Shown in pieces: positions 15,393-25,299 of a stretch of 64,000 bases of DNA. A program made the translations under genes and the position numbers. Source of the stretch: Chryseobacterium sp. W4I1 (GTDB lineage: Bacteria; Bacteroidota; Bacteroidia; Flavobacteriales; Weeksellaceae); contig NZ_JAUSXQ010000001.1 in the NCBI RefSeq assembly GCF_030816115.1, forward strand, positions 1,116,001 to 1,180,000, in the 5' to 3' direction. Position 1 is the first letter of the stretch. Every line of letters begins with the position of its first letter. The notes beneath the pieces are model-generated. The model searched no databases. It was not told where the DNA came from and saw only the letters and a list, made by a program, of their open reading frames with translations.

Positions 15393-16975
15393 ATACTAAT
15401 TTTAAACATATACTCTCCCAAAGATCTATTTATATAGCGGTTCTGGTAGCCTGCTTCATTGCGGTGGGGGCTTTTGCGGTTCTCAGCGTCCTTATTACCC
15501 ACGACAGCCGGAAGAATAACGAAGAGTTTGCACGCAAGACCTTTGTACGGAAATATGAGACCATAGAAAAAGAATTCACCAATATAGAAGATTATCAGTA
15601 TCTGCTGCGGGCCCTTATCCGGAAAGATGGATTGAAAAATTACAGAGAATATTCCTCCGTCCTCAATGATCTGAACCGGAAGCGCAACCTCTTGCCTTAC
15701 AGCTGGTATTCCTACTATGATCATACTTCCGGAAAATCTGTCAGCAACAGTCCTTTGTCCAGTGTTTTCACAGAAAAAGATAAGGCAGGGAACTATACAA
15801 AAATAGAAAATAACAGATCGGGACACTTCAGCGACCTCCTTATCACCCGAAAAGACAGCATTTATTGGGTAAGCTATGACTCTTTGGCACTGCCCGGTAA
15901 AGACAGGCTGTATTATGGTTCTGCCGTTAGCCTTGATGACCTTCACCAGTATTTCATCACTGTAGACAGAACCCCTAATAATTATGCTTACGTATTTACC
16001 AAAGAAGGCATCTGCATTACCCATCCCGAAAAGAAATACATAGGAAAGAACGTTTTTGAGTTTACAGATATTAAACCAAAAGATACTCTGGCCGCTGAAA
16101 CCCAATTGGGATATACCGAAGGAATTGCGGCTTCAGAGTACCTTAACGTAGATGTCACCCGCTTTATAAAACCACTGAAAACGGACAACTTTGACGGTTA
16201 TACCGTCGTAAATCATGTTAATTTCCTTATCGATGAAAGCGTAAGTAAAACAAAGACCTATACCGTCTATATCTTTCTGGCTGCCTTATTTCTGATTGTG
16301 GCCGTATTTATCCTGTTCTACAGATCTACCGCCATGGCTTACCGGGAAAAAGAAAAGATACAGGCTGAAAAGAACTTCCTCCTTATAGAAAACGAGAAGA
16401 TGCATAAAGAAGAAGTTCTGCACCAGCTTCAGCAGCTTAAAAATAATATCAATCCCCATTTCTTATTCAATTCCCTGAATTCACTATACATGTTGATAGG
16501 GATCAATAAAGATAATGCACAGAAATTCACCATGAACCTCTCCAGGATCTACCGTTATCTCATTGTGCCTCCTAAAGAAAATATTGTACCGGTGGCACAG
16601 GAGATCTCCTTTATCCGGCAGTATATGGAGCTCCTCAAAAGCAGGTTTGATGAAGAAATCAGTTTTGAATTGATCATCACTGGTGACACAAGCCTCGAAA
16701 AAAAGATTCCTTACCTGTCCCTTCAGATGGTCGTGGAAAATGCTATCAAACACAACATAGCCACTATAGACAGTCCTCTCGAGATCATTATCACTGTAGA
16801 AAGCCAAATCATCAGCGTAAAGAATACATGGCAGCCAAAGACCGATGAGGCTGTACAGGGAGAGAAGTTTGGAATTGATTATTTGAATCAGGTTTATAGA
16901 TATTTCAAGAAGAATTCTGTTAATATTTCTGTAGATGGTGAATATTTTATATGTATTTTACCTTTATTGGAGTAA
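15389..16975 (+). CDS. LytS-type sensor histidine kinase
   Basis: A 528-residue sensor kinase. A membrane helix at about 14-36 and another at about 288-310 bracket a 250-residue periplasmic sensor of Cache-like type. The kinase part is of the LytS/YehU class: the phosphoacceptor motif NPHFLFNSLNSLY has His357, and the ATPase has SLQMVVENAIKHN. No HisKA domain of the EnvZ type is present. The only start is TTG 15389, since no in-frame ATG occurs before the second membrane helix. It precedes a metalloprotease-SusCD operon. Its likely partner is the LytTR regulator at 24414. Confidence 0.9.
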   Translation: MNTNFKHILSQRSIYIAVLVACFIAVGAFAVLSVLITHDSRKNNEEFARKTFVRKYETIEKEFTNIEDYQYLLRALIRKDGLKNYREYSSVLNDLNRKRNLLPYSWYSYYDHTSGKSVSNSPLSSVFTEKDKAGNYTKIENNRSGHFSDLLITRKDSIYWVSYDSLALPGKDRLYYGSAVSLDDLHQYFITVDRTPNNYAYVFTKEGICITHPEKKYIGKNVFEFTDIKPKDTLAAETQLGYTEGIAASEYLNVDVTRFIKPLKTDNFDGYTVVNHVNFLIDESVSKTKTYTVYIFLAALFLIVAVFILFYRSTAMAYREKEKIQAEKNFLLIENEKMHKEEVLHQLQQLKNNINPHFLFNSLNSLYMLIGINKDNAQKFTMNLSRIYRYLIVPPKENIVPVAQEISFIRQYMELLKSRFDEEISFELIITGDTSLEKKIPYLSLQMVVENAIKHNIATIDSPLEIIITVESQIISVKNTWQPKTDEAVQGEKFGIDYLNQVYRYFKKNSVNISVDGEYFICILPLLE

Positions 16976-17046
16976 AAGTGAAATCCATTCACTCCCGAAA
17001 TCACACCTCTCACTCCCTAATACTGTTTATATTATTTCTTTACCTA

Positions 17047-17055
17047 TAGTTTTGC
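17047..17055 (+). promoter_or_regulatory. Bacteroidota -7 promoter box for the metalloprotease operon
   Basis: TAGTTTTGC fits TAnnTTTG, 31 bases before the first start codon of the metalloprotease. The -33 TTG is not clear. Confidence 0.5.
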
Positions 17056-17085
17056 CGCAGAAACTAAGATATCTAATAATTTGGA

Positions 17086-19680
17086 ATGAATCGGACTATT
17101 TTAATGAAGAACTACAGACTGGCACTGTACTTAGGACTTGCGTTAGCCTCACCGGCAGCATTTGCACAGAAAAAAGACACCTTAAAAACAGATAAAGAAA
17201 AGACTGACAAAACAGATGTTTCATCAAAGAAAACAAAGAAAATTGCAGATCTGATCAAGAAAGGAACCTATAAAAAAGGACTTTTCAATACCATCCAGGT
17301 CAAGACAGACGTTTATTTTGAGATTCCGGACAGCCTCATGGAGCGGCAGTTTCTGGTTGTCAATAAACTTTCCCAGGTTCCTATGCAGGTGAATGAAGCA
17401 GGTCTGAATAAAGGTATGAACTACGAAAACAAAGTCATTTCCTTCCACCGTGATGCAGTAGCTAAAAAAGTGTGGGTGAAGACCGTGGTACCGCAGGTAT
17501 CATCTCCTGTGAATGATGCCATCACAAGATCGGTAAAAGATAACTTTTCAGAATCTATAATTGAGTTTTTTGATATAGAAGCCCAAAACAATGATTCCAC
17601 CTCTGTAGCCATTAAAGTCAATAAGATTTTTGACGGAAACCAGAAAAGCTTCAACGATGTCCTGGCCAATGTAGGACTTGGAGGATCTGTAAAGTCAAAC
17701 CTTTCCTACATTGAAGGTGTAAAAACCTTCCCTCAGAACCTGGTTGTAAAATCCCAGCTCACAACCTCTGTCAACGAAGGAGGAGTAGATCTGCCTGTTA
17801 CGTTAGGCGTTACCACCAACCTGGTATTGCTTTCCAAAGTGCCGATGCAGCCTAGAACAGGAGATTCCAGAGTCGGTTTTTTCAGCGAAAAGCACTGGAC
17901 ATTCAGTGACCGTCAGCAGAAGATGGACGAAAAACAGTTTATCACAAGATGGCGCCTGGAGCCCAAAGAAGAAGATAAAGAAAAATACCTTCGGGGAGAA
18001 CTCGTAGAACCGAAAAAGCAGATTGTTTATTATATAGATCCGTCGACACCGAAACAGTGGCGCGAAAAGATCATTGCAGGAGTTTATGACTGGCAGGCAG
18101 CTTTTGAGCAGGCAGGATTCAAAAATGCTGTGATCGCAAAAATGCCTGATGAGAAAGATGAAGACTTTGATATTGATGATGTAAGGTATTCTGTAATCAC
18201 TTATGCCGCCTCACCCAAGGCCAATGCGATGGGGCCTTCCGTGGTGGATCCGAGAAGTGGCGAGATCATAGAATCGGATATTATATGGTGGCATAATGTG
18301 ATGACTTCACTTCAGGAATGGATGAGGATTCAGACTGGCCCGATAGATCCTAAAGCCAGAGGAAATAAATTCAGCGACGAGCATATGGGCGAGGCCATAC
18401 GTTTTGTGTCTTCCCACGAAGTAGGCCATACCTTCGGGCTGAAGCATAATATGGGAGCTTCCTTTGCATTTCCTGTAGAATCTCTGCGTTCTAAGGAGTT
18501 TACAGATAAAATGGGTGGAACGGCACCTTCCATCATGGACTATGCCCGTTACAATTACGTAGCTCAGCCCGAAGATGGCGTTACCGCAATAACCCCGAAG
18601 ATCGGAGTTTATGATAAATATGCCATAGAGTGGGGCTACCGCTGGTATCAGGATGAAATATCCGAGAAAAAAGCCCTAAGAAATTTAATAGAAAAGCATC
18701 AGGACGATCCATTGTATTTCTATGGCGAGCAGCAAAGCTATTTAGAAACCATTGATCCCCGTTCCCAGTCTGAAGACCTGGGTGATGATGCGATGAAAGC
18801 CGGTGAGTACGGCATAAAAAACCTGAAAGTAGTCACCAATAACCTTCTGTCATGGACTTATGAGGATGGGAAAACCTATACCGATGCAGGTAAGCTGTAT
18901 CTGGGAGTTATAGGACAATGGGATCTCTATACAGGACACGTGATGGCCAATGTGGGAGGAATCTACCTGAATAATACCGTTTTTGGAAGCAATAAAAAAG
19001 CTTATGAAGCAGTGCCTGCCGAAACCCAGAAAAGAGCAGTGGATTATCTGATCAAAAATGCGATCAACCTTCCGGAGTGGCTTTTCTTTAATCCGATTAC
19101 TGAAAAAACATATCCTGTGAAAAATTCACCCATGGGACCGTTTGAACAGACGCCTTACAATCTCGCAAGAGGAATGCAGTATGGCAGTCTTTACTCCCTG
19201 TTTATGGATGACCGCCTGCTCAGAATGCTTGAAAATGAACTGAAACAGGAAGTTTCCGGTTCTAAAGAAGAAATTTACACAGTAGAAAATCTATTCGACC
19301 AGGTAAGAGAAGCGATCTTCAATAAAAAAGGAAGCCTGACCATCCTTGAAAAGATGACCCAGAAAAACTATGTGGATGCTCTCATTGTTTCTGTGAATAA
19401 ATTGTTTGAGAAAACGGCAGTGAAGGCTCTTAAGGTTGAAAATACACTGAATATGCCAATGATTTGCAACTTCCATGGAGAAGAGCATGAACTTAGGAAT
19501 ATCAACTACTCATCCATGAAAAGAGTGTCTGAAGTCACCACCTACAAAAGAGCGGAACTGCAGAAAGTACTGAACTTACTGAATAAAACTAAAAATAAAG
19601 GAGATGAAGCTTCCAGGGCTCATTATGCAGACTTGATCATCCGAATAAAAGAGGCTTTAAATATAAATAATCAGCTATGA
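17086..19680 (+). CDS. Secreted zinc-dependent metalloprotease (DUF5117/DUF5118 type)
   Basis: An 864-residue protein from the first ATG; a second ATG at 17104 gives a cleaner signal peptide (MKNYRLALYLGLALASPAAF, cleavage near FAQ). The N-terminal half matches the DUF5118/DUF5117 arrangement of Bacteroidota metalloproteases. The active site is HEVGHTFGLKH with His444, Glu445, His448 and His454, a metzincin-type HExxHxxGxxH motif, followed by a Met-turn (SIMDY). The stop codon overlaps the ATG of the SusC gene. It is probably exported and degrades protein or peptides for uptake by the adjacent SusCD pair. Confidence 0.92.
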   Translation: MNRTILMKNYRLALYLGLALASPAAFAQKKDTLKTDKEKTDKTDVSSKKTKKIADLIKKGTYKKGLFNTIQVKTDVYFEIPDSLMERQFLVVNKLSQVPMQVNEAGLNKGMNYENKVISFHRDAVAKKVWVKTVVPQVSSPVNDAITRSVKDNFSESIIEFFDIEAQNNDSTSVAIKVNKIFDGNQKSFNDVLANVGLGGSVKSNLSYIEGVKTFPQNLVVKSQLTTSVNEGGVDLPVTLGVTTNLVLLSKVPMQPRTGDSRVGFFSEKHWTFSDRQQKMDEKQFITRWRLEPKEEDKEKYLRGELVEPKKQIVYYIDPSTPKQWREKIIAGVYDWQAAFEQAGFKNAVIAKMPDEKDEDFDIDDVRYSVITYAASPKANAMGPSVVDPRSGEIIESDIIWWHNVMTSLQEWMRIQTGPIDPKARGNKFSDEHMGEAIRFVSSHEVGHTFGLKHNMGASFAFPVESLRSKEFTDKMGGTAPSIMDYARYNYVAQPEDGVTAITPKIGVYDKYAIEWGYRWYQDEISEKKALRNLIEKHQDDPLYFYGEQQSYLETIDPRSQSEDLGDDAMKAGEYGIKNLKVVTNNLLSWTYEDGKTYTDAGKLYLGVIGQWDLYTGHVMANVGGIYLNNTVFGSNKKAYEAVPAETQKRAVDYLIKNAINLPEWLFFNPITEKTYPVKNSPMGPFEQTPYNLARGMQYGSLYSLFMDDRLLRMLENELKQEVSGSKEEIYTVENLFDQVREAIFNKKGSLTILEKMTQKNYVDALIVSVNKLFEKTAVKALKVENTLNMPMICNFHGEEHELRNINYSSMKRVSEVTTYKRAELQKVLNLLNKTKNKGDEASRAHYADLIIRIKEALNINNQL

Positions 19681-22600
19681 AAAAAACTCTAATACTTGTA
19701 CCTCTTTTGGCGGCTCAGATCGCATTGGCCCAGGAAAAGAAAACCATCACAGGAAAAATAGAAGACAGCAGTACCTCAAGCGTGATTGCCGGGGCATCTG
19801 TAAAAATAGAGACCCAGTCTGTGTCTACCAAAACAGACCTCGAAGGAATTATTGAAAGCGTATCCGTAGGTACGGTGGCCGACCAGAACGGGAAATTTAT
19901 CCTTGAAATCCCTGCAGATGCCAAGTCTGTGCTGGTAAGCTATCCGGGTTACGAGTCCAGGATCATCCTGATCAATGAAGATAAGACCAATTATACCGTC
20001 AGACTGACTCCTGAAATTTCAGACAAAAATAAAATACAGGAAGTCATCATTACCGGATACCAGAAAATTGAAAAACGTAAGCAGACCTCTGCCGTTTCAA
20101 CAGTTAAGATGGATAATATCAACCAGGCTGGTGTTGCCAGTGTAGACCAGATGTTATCAGGACAGATTGCAGGAGTGGTAGTGACTCCTGAAACCGGAGC
20201 TCCCGGAAGTCCTGCAAAGATCAGGATAAGGGGAACGGCTTCTCTTTCAGGGCCGCAGGATCCTTTATGGGTAGTAGATGGTCTTCCTTTGGAAGGAAAT
20301 GATGTTCCAAACTTTAGTGATAAAGATAATATTGATCAGCTTCAGAACTTTTCAATTGCCGGGCTGAATCCAAATGATATTGAAGATATCACCATCCTGA
20401 AAGATGCAGCCGCTACCGCTATTTACGGGGCAAGGGCAGCCAATGGGGTGATTTCTATTACCACGAAAAAAGGAAAGAAAGGAAACCTGAGGATCAACTT
20501 CTCAGCAGATACTTTCATTACATCCCGTCCTGATTTTGACAAGCTTAATCTTTTGAACTCCAACGAAAAAGTAGATCTGGAGTTAATGCTTGCAAAACGT
20601 GCAGATCTAACGTACCGTGCAGATAAAGGGGAAGTGATGAGAATCTTAACTAAAAACAATCAGCTTGATGCTTTCAGAGCAGGCGGTTTAGAGGGGCTGA
20701 ATGCATTGACCCGTCAGCAGATTGATGGCTTGAGAGGTAATAATACTGACTGGGGAAAACTGCTATACAGAAACGCGATCAACAGACAATACGGATTAAG
20801 TCTTTCCGGAGGAAGTGACCGTTCAGATTACTATTTCTCATTAGGATATTTTGATGAAGAGGGAACAACAATAGGCACAGGGTTCAAACGATATAACCTG
20901 ACCTTGAAGAATAATTATAAAATAAGCGATAAATTCAATGCAGGAATCTCTATTTTTGGTACTCAGAGTGAAAAAGAGTCTTTCATGACGGATGCTGATG
21001 CTGCAGCCAATCCTATTAATTATTCAAGAAATGCCAATCCTTATCTGACACCTTTCAATGCAGATGGGAGCTATAAATATGATCCGGATATAGACGGTAC
21101 AAGAGATGCCTATATTCCTTTCAACTTTTTGGAAGAGAGAGCAAATACAAACTATACCCTGAAAAATTATTCATTAAAAGGGATATTGGATTTAGAGTAT
21201 AAGGTATCCAAAAGTCTTAAGTTTACTTCACAGTTAGGTATGCAGTATGATACCAACAAAACGGAAAAATTTGCCGCTGAAAACACCTATTTTACCAGGA
21301 AGATGAGAGAGGGAACCCGTTATTATAAAGACGGAGCAGCCCGCTATTTCTTACCGGTAGGAGGAGTAAAACAAAACTGGGATAATGACTTCTTTCAATA
21401 CAACTGGAAAGTGCAGGGGTTATATAGTACAAGAATCAATTCGCTACATGAGATTGATTTAATGGCCGGAACTGAAATTCGAAAAACAGAAGATAACACC
21501 AGGGTTACCAGAGCTTTTGGTTTTAATAGCCTTACCAAAACAGGAACTCCGATTATATTTCCTAACTCTGATTTTGCCGGAGATAAAAAATACGAAACCT
21601 ACCGTGAAATGCCTACTGTAGAGAATGCTTATGCTTCTATGTTTGCAACGGCTTCTTATACCTATGACCAGAAATATACCTTTTTCGGAAGTGTGAGATA
21701 TGACGGTACCAACCTTTTTGGGGTAAATAAAAAGTACAAGTATTTGCCAATCTGGGCCGCTTCAGGTTCCTGGTTGGTGACAAAGGAAAATTTTATGAAG
21801 AATGTACCTCTTATTTCTAATCTTAGATTAAGGGCTTCTTATGGTTTACAGGGAAATATTGACCGTAATACATCGCCGTTTTTTATCGGAGAATATGGAG
21901 AAGCAACCATTCTTCCGGGAAAAAAAGAAGAAATTATTAATGTAATAACTTCTCCGAATGACAAGCTTCGTTGGGAAAAAACAACCAATGTGAATTTCGG
22001 AATTGATCTTGGATTGTTTAAAAACCGTATCAACCTTACTGCTGACGTATACAACAGAAAGGGAACAGATATGATCAGTATGAGAGAAACACCGCTTGAA
22101 ACGGGATTCAATTATACGATGATGAACTGGGGAAGCTTGACGAACAAAGGTTTTGAGGTGGCCATTTCAACCAGAAATATCGAGAAAGACAACTTCAAAT
22201 GGTCAACCACTATTAATTTTGCTCATAATAAGAGTAACGTCATTACTGAACAACCTCGTCAGAACTCGATGCTTCCTTCAAGAGAAGGACTTCCCGTAAA
22301 TGCTGTGTTTGCTTTGAAAACGGCAGGGATGGATGAGAATGGAAACCCTATGTTCTGGAAAGGGAATGAAAAGATGAAAATTGAAGACTTCTTTAAACTG
22401 TATGATGTGTATGAAGAATTCCTTCCGGGACAGCTGGTAGGGACAAAGCTTACCGCTGAAGAAATGAGAGGCCTGTTCACTTACATTGGAGACAGGGACC
22501 CTAAATTTACCGGAGGTATTATAAACACTTTTAAAGTACATAATTTTGATCTCACTGTTTCAGCAGCTTTCAACTTTAAGCAGACCGTGATGAGATCGCC

Positions 22601-23006
22601 TTCTTACAGAGGAATGGATTTAGACAGAGGAAGAAATTATACAAGGGATATTTATGAAGCAGGAGCTTCACTTCCGGCAATAACAAGTCCTAATATGGAA
22701 GATAACCCGGGATGGATGGGGAACAAATGGCTTACCGATAGCCCGAATAATGCATATGGGCTGCTTGATATATGGGCAAAAGAGATCAGTTACCTGAGAA
22801 TCAGCAGTATCCGTTTAGGATATACACTTCCTAAAGAATTTACGAGTCCAATGGGAATCAGTAGTCTGAGATTGAGTGTGGAAGGCCGTAACCTTTTTGT
22901 ATTCAGTAACGGATATAACGGATATTTTGATCCTGAAACCTATGGTAATATTTATGCACAACCTATTGCCAAATCAGTTACAATTGGCTTTAATGTTTCT
23001 TTTTAA
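19677..23006 (+). CDS. SusC/RagA-family TonB-linked outer membrane protein
   Basis: A 1109-residue outer-membrane transporter. It has a signal peptide (MKKTLILVPLLAAQIALAQ), a carboxypeptidase-like regulatory domain at about 24-120, a TonB-box/plug region with QEVIITGYQ and the SusC signature KDAAATAIYGARAANGVISITTKKG near 240-265, then a beta barrel ending in FNVSF with a terminal Phe. The N-terminal domain has an insert between its strands. The ATG overlaps the metalloprotease stop (ATGA), so the two are translationally coupled. With the following SusD it should import a nutrient; peptides are the natural guess given the protease. Confidence 0.95.
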   Translation: MKKTLILVPLLAAQIALAQEKKTITGKIEDSSTSSVIAGASVKIETQSVSTKTDLEGIIESVSVGTVADQNGKFILEIPADAKSVLVSYPGYESRIILINEDKTNYTVRLTPEISDKNKIQEVIITGYQKIEKRKQTSAVSTVKMDNINQAGVASVDQMLSGQIAGVVVTPETGAPGSPAKIRIRGTASLSGPQDPLWVVDGLPLEGNDVPNFSDKDNIDQLQNFSIAGLNPNDIEDITILKDAAATAIYGARAANGVISITTKKGKKGNLRINFSADTFITSRPDFDKLNLLNSNEKVDLELMLAKRADLTYRADKGEVMRILTKNNQLDAFRAGGLEGLNALTRQQIDGLRGNNTDWGKLLYRNAINRQYGLSLSGGSDRSDYYFSLGYFDEEGTTIGTGFKRYNLTLKNNYKISDKFNAGISIFGTQSEKESFMTDADAAANPINYSRNANPYLTPFNADGSYKYDPDIDGTRDAYIPFNFLEERANTNYTLKNYSLKGILDLEYKVSKSLKFTSQLGMQYDTNKTEKFAAENTYFTRKMREGTRYYKDGAARYFLPVGGVKQNWDNDFFQYNWKVQGLYSTRINSLHEIDLMAGTEIRKTEDNTRVTRAFGFNSLTKTGTPIIFPNSDFAGDKKYETYREMPTVENAYASMFATASYTYDQKYTFFGSVRYDGTNLFGVNKKYKYLPIWAASGSWLVTKENFMKNVPLISNLRLRASYGLQGNIDRNTSPFFIGEYGEATILPGKKEEIINVITSPNDKLRWEKTTNVNFGIDLGLFKNRINLTADVYNRKGTDMISMRETPLETGFNYTMMNWGSLTNKGFEVAISTRNIEKDNFKWSTTINFAHNKSNVITEQPRQNSMLPSREGLPVNAVFALKTAGMDENGNPMFWKGNEKMKIEDFFKLYDVYEEFLPGQLVGTKLTAEEMRGLFTYIGDRDPKFTGGIINTFKVHNFDLTVSAAFNFKQTVMRSPSYRGMDLDRGRNYTRDIYEAGASLPAITSPNMEDNPGWMGNKWLTDSPNNAYGLLDIWAKEISYLRISSIRLGYTLPKEFTSPMGISSLRLSVEGRNLFVFSNGYNGYFDPETYGNIYAQPIAKSVTIGFNVSF

Positions 23007-23018
23007 AACTTGAAAAAA

Positions 23019-24338
23019 ATGAGAAAAATAACTACATTCATTGCTCTGGCAGTCATTAGCTTTACAAGTATAGGATGTGAGCGGTTTCTGGACATCCAGC
23101 CTGAAGGGAAAGTAATCCCGGTAAGTGTTGAAGATTATAGAAAAATACTTACCTCGGCGTATTCCAAATACCCTATTCATAAATCCCTTTCAGCCCTTCG
23201 TACAGATGAGATGATAATTGATGAAGATACCAGCGATTTCCCTTATTATCGTGAACTGTCTATGTGGAAGGATAGCAATTATGATGCTGAAACAAAAGAA
23301 TTTCAGTGGGCAGATTTTTATACAGTAATCTTCTACCTGAACCAGGCTATCAACGAGGGAAGTAAGACCATGAAAGACTCTCCAGAAAAGAATCAGATTT
23401 TGGCGGAAGCTTACGCATTGCGTGCTTATTCCTATTTTGATTTGATTAATTTATATGCAAAACCTTATAATGGTGCTACAGCTTCTTCAGACAGGGGAGT
23501 TCCTATTAGTCTGATAGCTGACATGGAAGCCGTATTGAAGCCTTCTTCAGTACAGGAAGTCTACAATCAGATCCATGAAGATATGGAAAAGGCGAAAGGG
23601 CTTATGGTAGAACAACAGCAGGCTGCTGGTGCTAACTATAAATTTTCCAAAAATGCACTGATGGCTTTCAGTGCAAGAGTGGCACTTTATCAGGGAGACT
23701 GGAATAAAGCACTGCAAGATGCACAAGGGCTATTGACTGTAAAAGGAGAATTAAGTAATTTAAATACCAGCAATACTGCCCCTAACCACTATGCTTCAGT
23801 GGAATCTATTTTAGCATTAGATAACCCGCTGAATACCAATGTGCAAAATGTAATTTTCGCATCTCCGGAATTGATTGCGCAATATAATACCGCCACAGAC
23901 AAAAGATTTGGAATCTATTTTGAGAAAAATAAGAACAAATATAAAGTGATCAAGGGAGGAAGTAATGATTTCAGAGTATCTTTCAGAACAGCTGAATTAT
24001 ACTTTATAAAATCTGAAGCATTATTGAAACTAAACAGGCTTGATGAAGCAAAAGAAGCATTGCTTCCGGTTTTAAAAAACAGATATACGACAGACGGATA
24101 TATTTCCGTTCAGAATCAGCTCAACGGGATGAATACAACAGATTTCATGAGTTTTATTCTTGATGAAAGATTCAGAGAATTTGCACTGGAAGGCCACAGA
24201 TGGTTTGATTTGAGAAGAGCAAATCAGAAAAAAATAACGCATACCGTACTAGGCATAGAATATATTCTTCAACAAAACGACCCGAGATATACTATAGAAT
24301 ATCCGATGAGTGCGAAGAAGAATAATCCGAATTTATAA
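23019..24338 (+). CDS. SusD/RagB-family nutrient-binding lipoprotein
   Basis: The ATG at 23019 gives 439 residues; a TTG three codons earlier is also possible. The signal ends in SIGC with the acceptor Cys at residue 20. The mature start CERFLDIQPEGK and the helical TPR-like core (AEAYALRAYSYFDLINLYAKPY, then ELYFIKSEALLKL) are typical of SusD. The C-terminal FREFALEGHRWFDLRR is the RagB/SusD signature. It forms the lid of the SusC transporter at the outer surface. It is last in the operon and is followed by a strong terminator. Confidence 0.94.
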   Translation: MRKITTFIALAVISFTSIGCERFLDIQPEGKVIPVSVEDYRKILTSAYSKYPIHKSLSALRTDEMIIDEDTSDFPYYRELSMWKDSNYDAETKEFQWADFYTVIFYLNQAINEGSKTMKDSPEKNQILAEAYALRAYSYFDLINLYAKPYNGATASSDRGVPISLIADMEAVLKPSSVQEVYNQIHEDMEKAKGLMVEQQQAAGANYKFSKNALMAFSARVALYQGDWNKALQDAQGLLTVKGELSNLNTSNTAPNHYASVESILALDNPLNTNVQNVIFASPELIAQYNTATDKRFGIYFEKNKNKYKVIKGGSNDFRVSFRTAELYFIKSEALLKLNRLDEAKEALLPVLKNRYTTDGYISVQNQLNGMNTTDFMSFILDERFREFALEGHRWFDLRRANQKKITHTVLGIEYILQQNDPRYTIEYPMSAKKNNPNL

Positions 24339-24360
24339 CACTTCATATTAACACCCCTTG

Positions 24361-24396
24361 AAACCGCTTGAACTTGATTGTTTAAGCGGTTTTTTT
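24361..24396 (+). terminator. Rho-independent terminator of the metalloprotease-SusCD operon
   Basis: A 12-bp stem (AACCGCTTGAAC with GTTTAAGCGGTT, one G-T pair), 6-base loop and a run of seven Ts. Confidence 0.92.
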
Positions 24397-24406
24397 GTAC
24401 TTTTGC
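24378..24406 (+). promoter_or_regulatory. Promoter of the LytTR regulator, overlapping the terminator
   Basis: TTG at 24378-24380, a 17-base spacer, then TACTTTTGC at 24398-24406, which fits the Bacteroidota consensus. The start codon at 24414 is only 7 bases further, so the mRNA should be leaderless or nearly so. The -33 box sits within the terminator hairpin. Confidence 0.7.
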
Positions 24407-24413
24407 CAATAGT

Positions 24414-25175
24414 ATGAAAATTGCCATTATAGAAGATGAATTGCTGGCTGTTAATTATCTGAAAAACCTGTTGGATAATCAAAACATAGTCCCTGTTACA
24501 GAGACCGTTATTCTTCGTTCCAAAAAGCAGGCAATAGATTTTTTCACAAAAGATTCCGCAGATCTTATCTTTATGGATATCCATCTTGGTGATGGAATGA
24601 GCCTGGAGATCTTTGAACAGGTGGATCTTTTTACGCCTATTATTTTTATCACGGCATTTGATGAGTATGCGATACGGGTTTTCAGGCATTTCACCATTGA
24701 CTATCTCCTAAAACCTTTTGAAGAGCAGGACTTACACAAAGCATTACAGAAATTCATTTCTATCAGGAATAATTTTGATCCCGAACCTACTTTAAAATCC
24801 ATTTCTACCTTACATCAGGGAGATTCCGAAATGATGAAACGTTTTATGGTAAGAGAAGGGAATAAACTTAAATCCGTAGACGAGCATCATACAGCCTATT
24901 TTTTCGCATCAGGAAAATATCTTTTCTTAACGACAAAGGACCATCAGACTTATATTTATGATGATACCATTAAAGATATTATCCAAAAATTAAATCCCAA
25001 TGTTTTCTTTAAGGTAAACCGTAAGTTTATCATTAATAAAGAAGCAGTCACTGAAATTATTAAACATTCAAGCCAAAAAGTAGAACTTAAGCTTTCCCCT
25101 GAACCTGAAGTGGATGCTGATGTATTTATCAGCAAAAGACAGATCACGGAATGTTTAAACTGGCTGAAAAGCTGA
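24414..25175 (+). CDS. LytTR-family response regulator
   Basis: A 253-residue response regulator. The receiver domain (about 1-120) has the acidic pair EDE near residue 7, the phosphoacceptor Asp in FMDIHLGDG and the Lys in LLKPFEEQ. The LytTR DNA-binding domain (about 145-250) has the typical FFKVNRKFIINKEAV and ISKRQ. I chose the ATG at 24414 because a complete promoter ends 7 bases before it and earlier in-frame codons lie within a terminator. The likely partner kinase is at 15389, on the other side of the metalloprotease-SusCD operon. Confidence 0.93.
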   Translation: MKIAIIEDELLAVNYLKNLLDNQNIVPVTETVILRSKKQAIDFFTKDSADLIFMDIHLGDGMSLEIFEQVDLFTPIIFITAFDEYAIRVFRHFTIDYLLKPFEEQDLHKALQKFISIRNNFDPEPTLKSISTLHQGDSEMMKRFMVREGNKLKSVDEHHTAYFFASGKYLFLTTKDHQTYIYDDTIKDIIQKLNPNVFFKVNRKFIINKEAVTEIIKHSSQKVELKLSPEPEVDADVFISKRQITECLNWLKS

Positions 25176-25248
25176 TTCCATTTTGATGTAAAACAGATTC
25201 ACTTGTGGAAATGCCATCAGATTAATGATCCATTTTTATTCTTTGTAT

Positions 25249-25261
25249 AATCATCCCTGAA
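25249..25261. repeat. Shared 13-base motif upstream of S41 peptidase
   Basis: AATCATCCCTGAA occurs here, 39 bases before the S41 peptidase start, and again at 29420-29432, 29 bases before the PepSY-like gene. Candidate operator or promoter element. Confidence 0.45.
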
Positions 25262-25299
25262 ATATATTATCTTTATCACCTTTCAATTGATAAGATATT

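Noticed and set aside
15284..16105. Long open frame on the minus strand opposite the LytS-type kinase
   Set aside because: It is antisense to a clear kinase sensor domain, has no recognisable motif and no leader.
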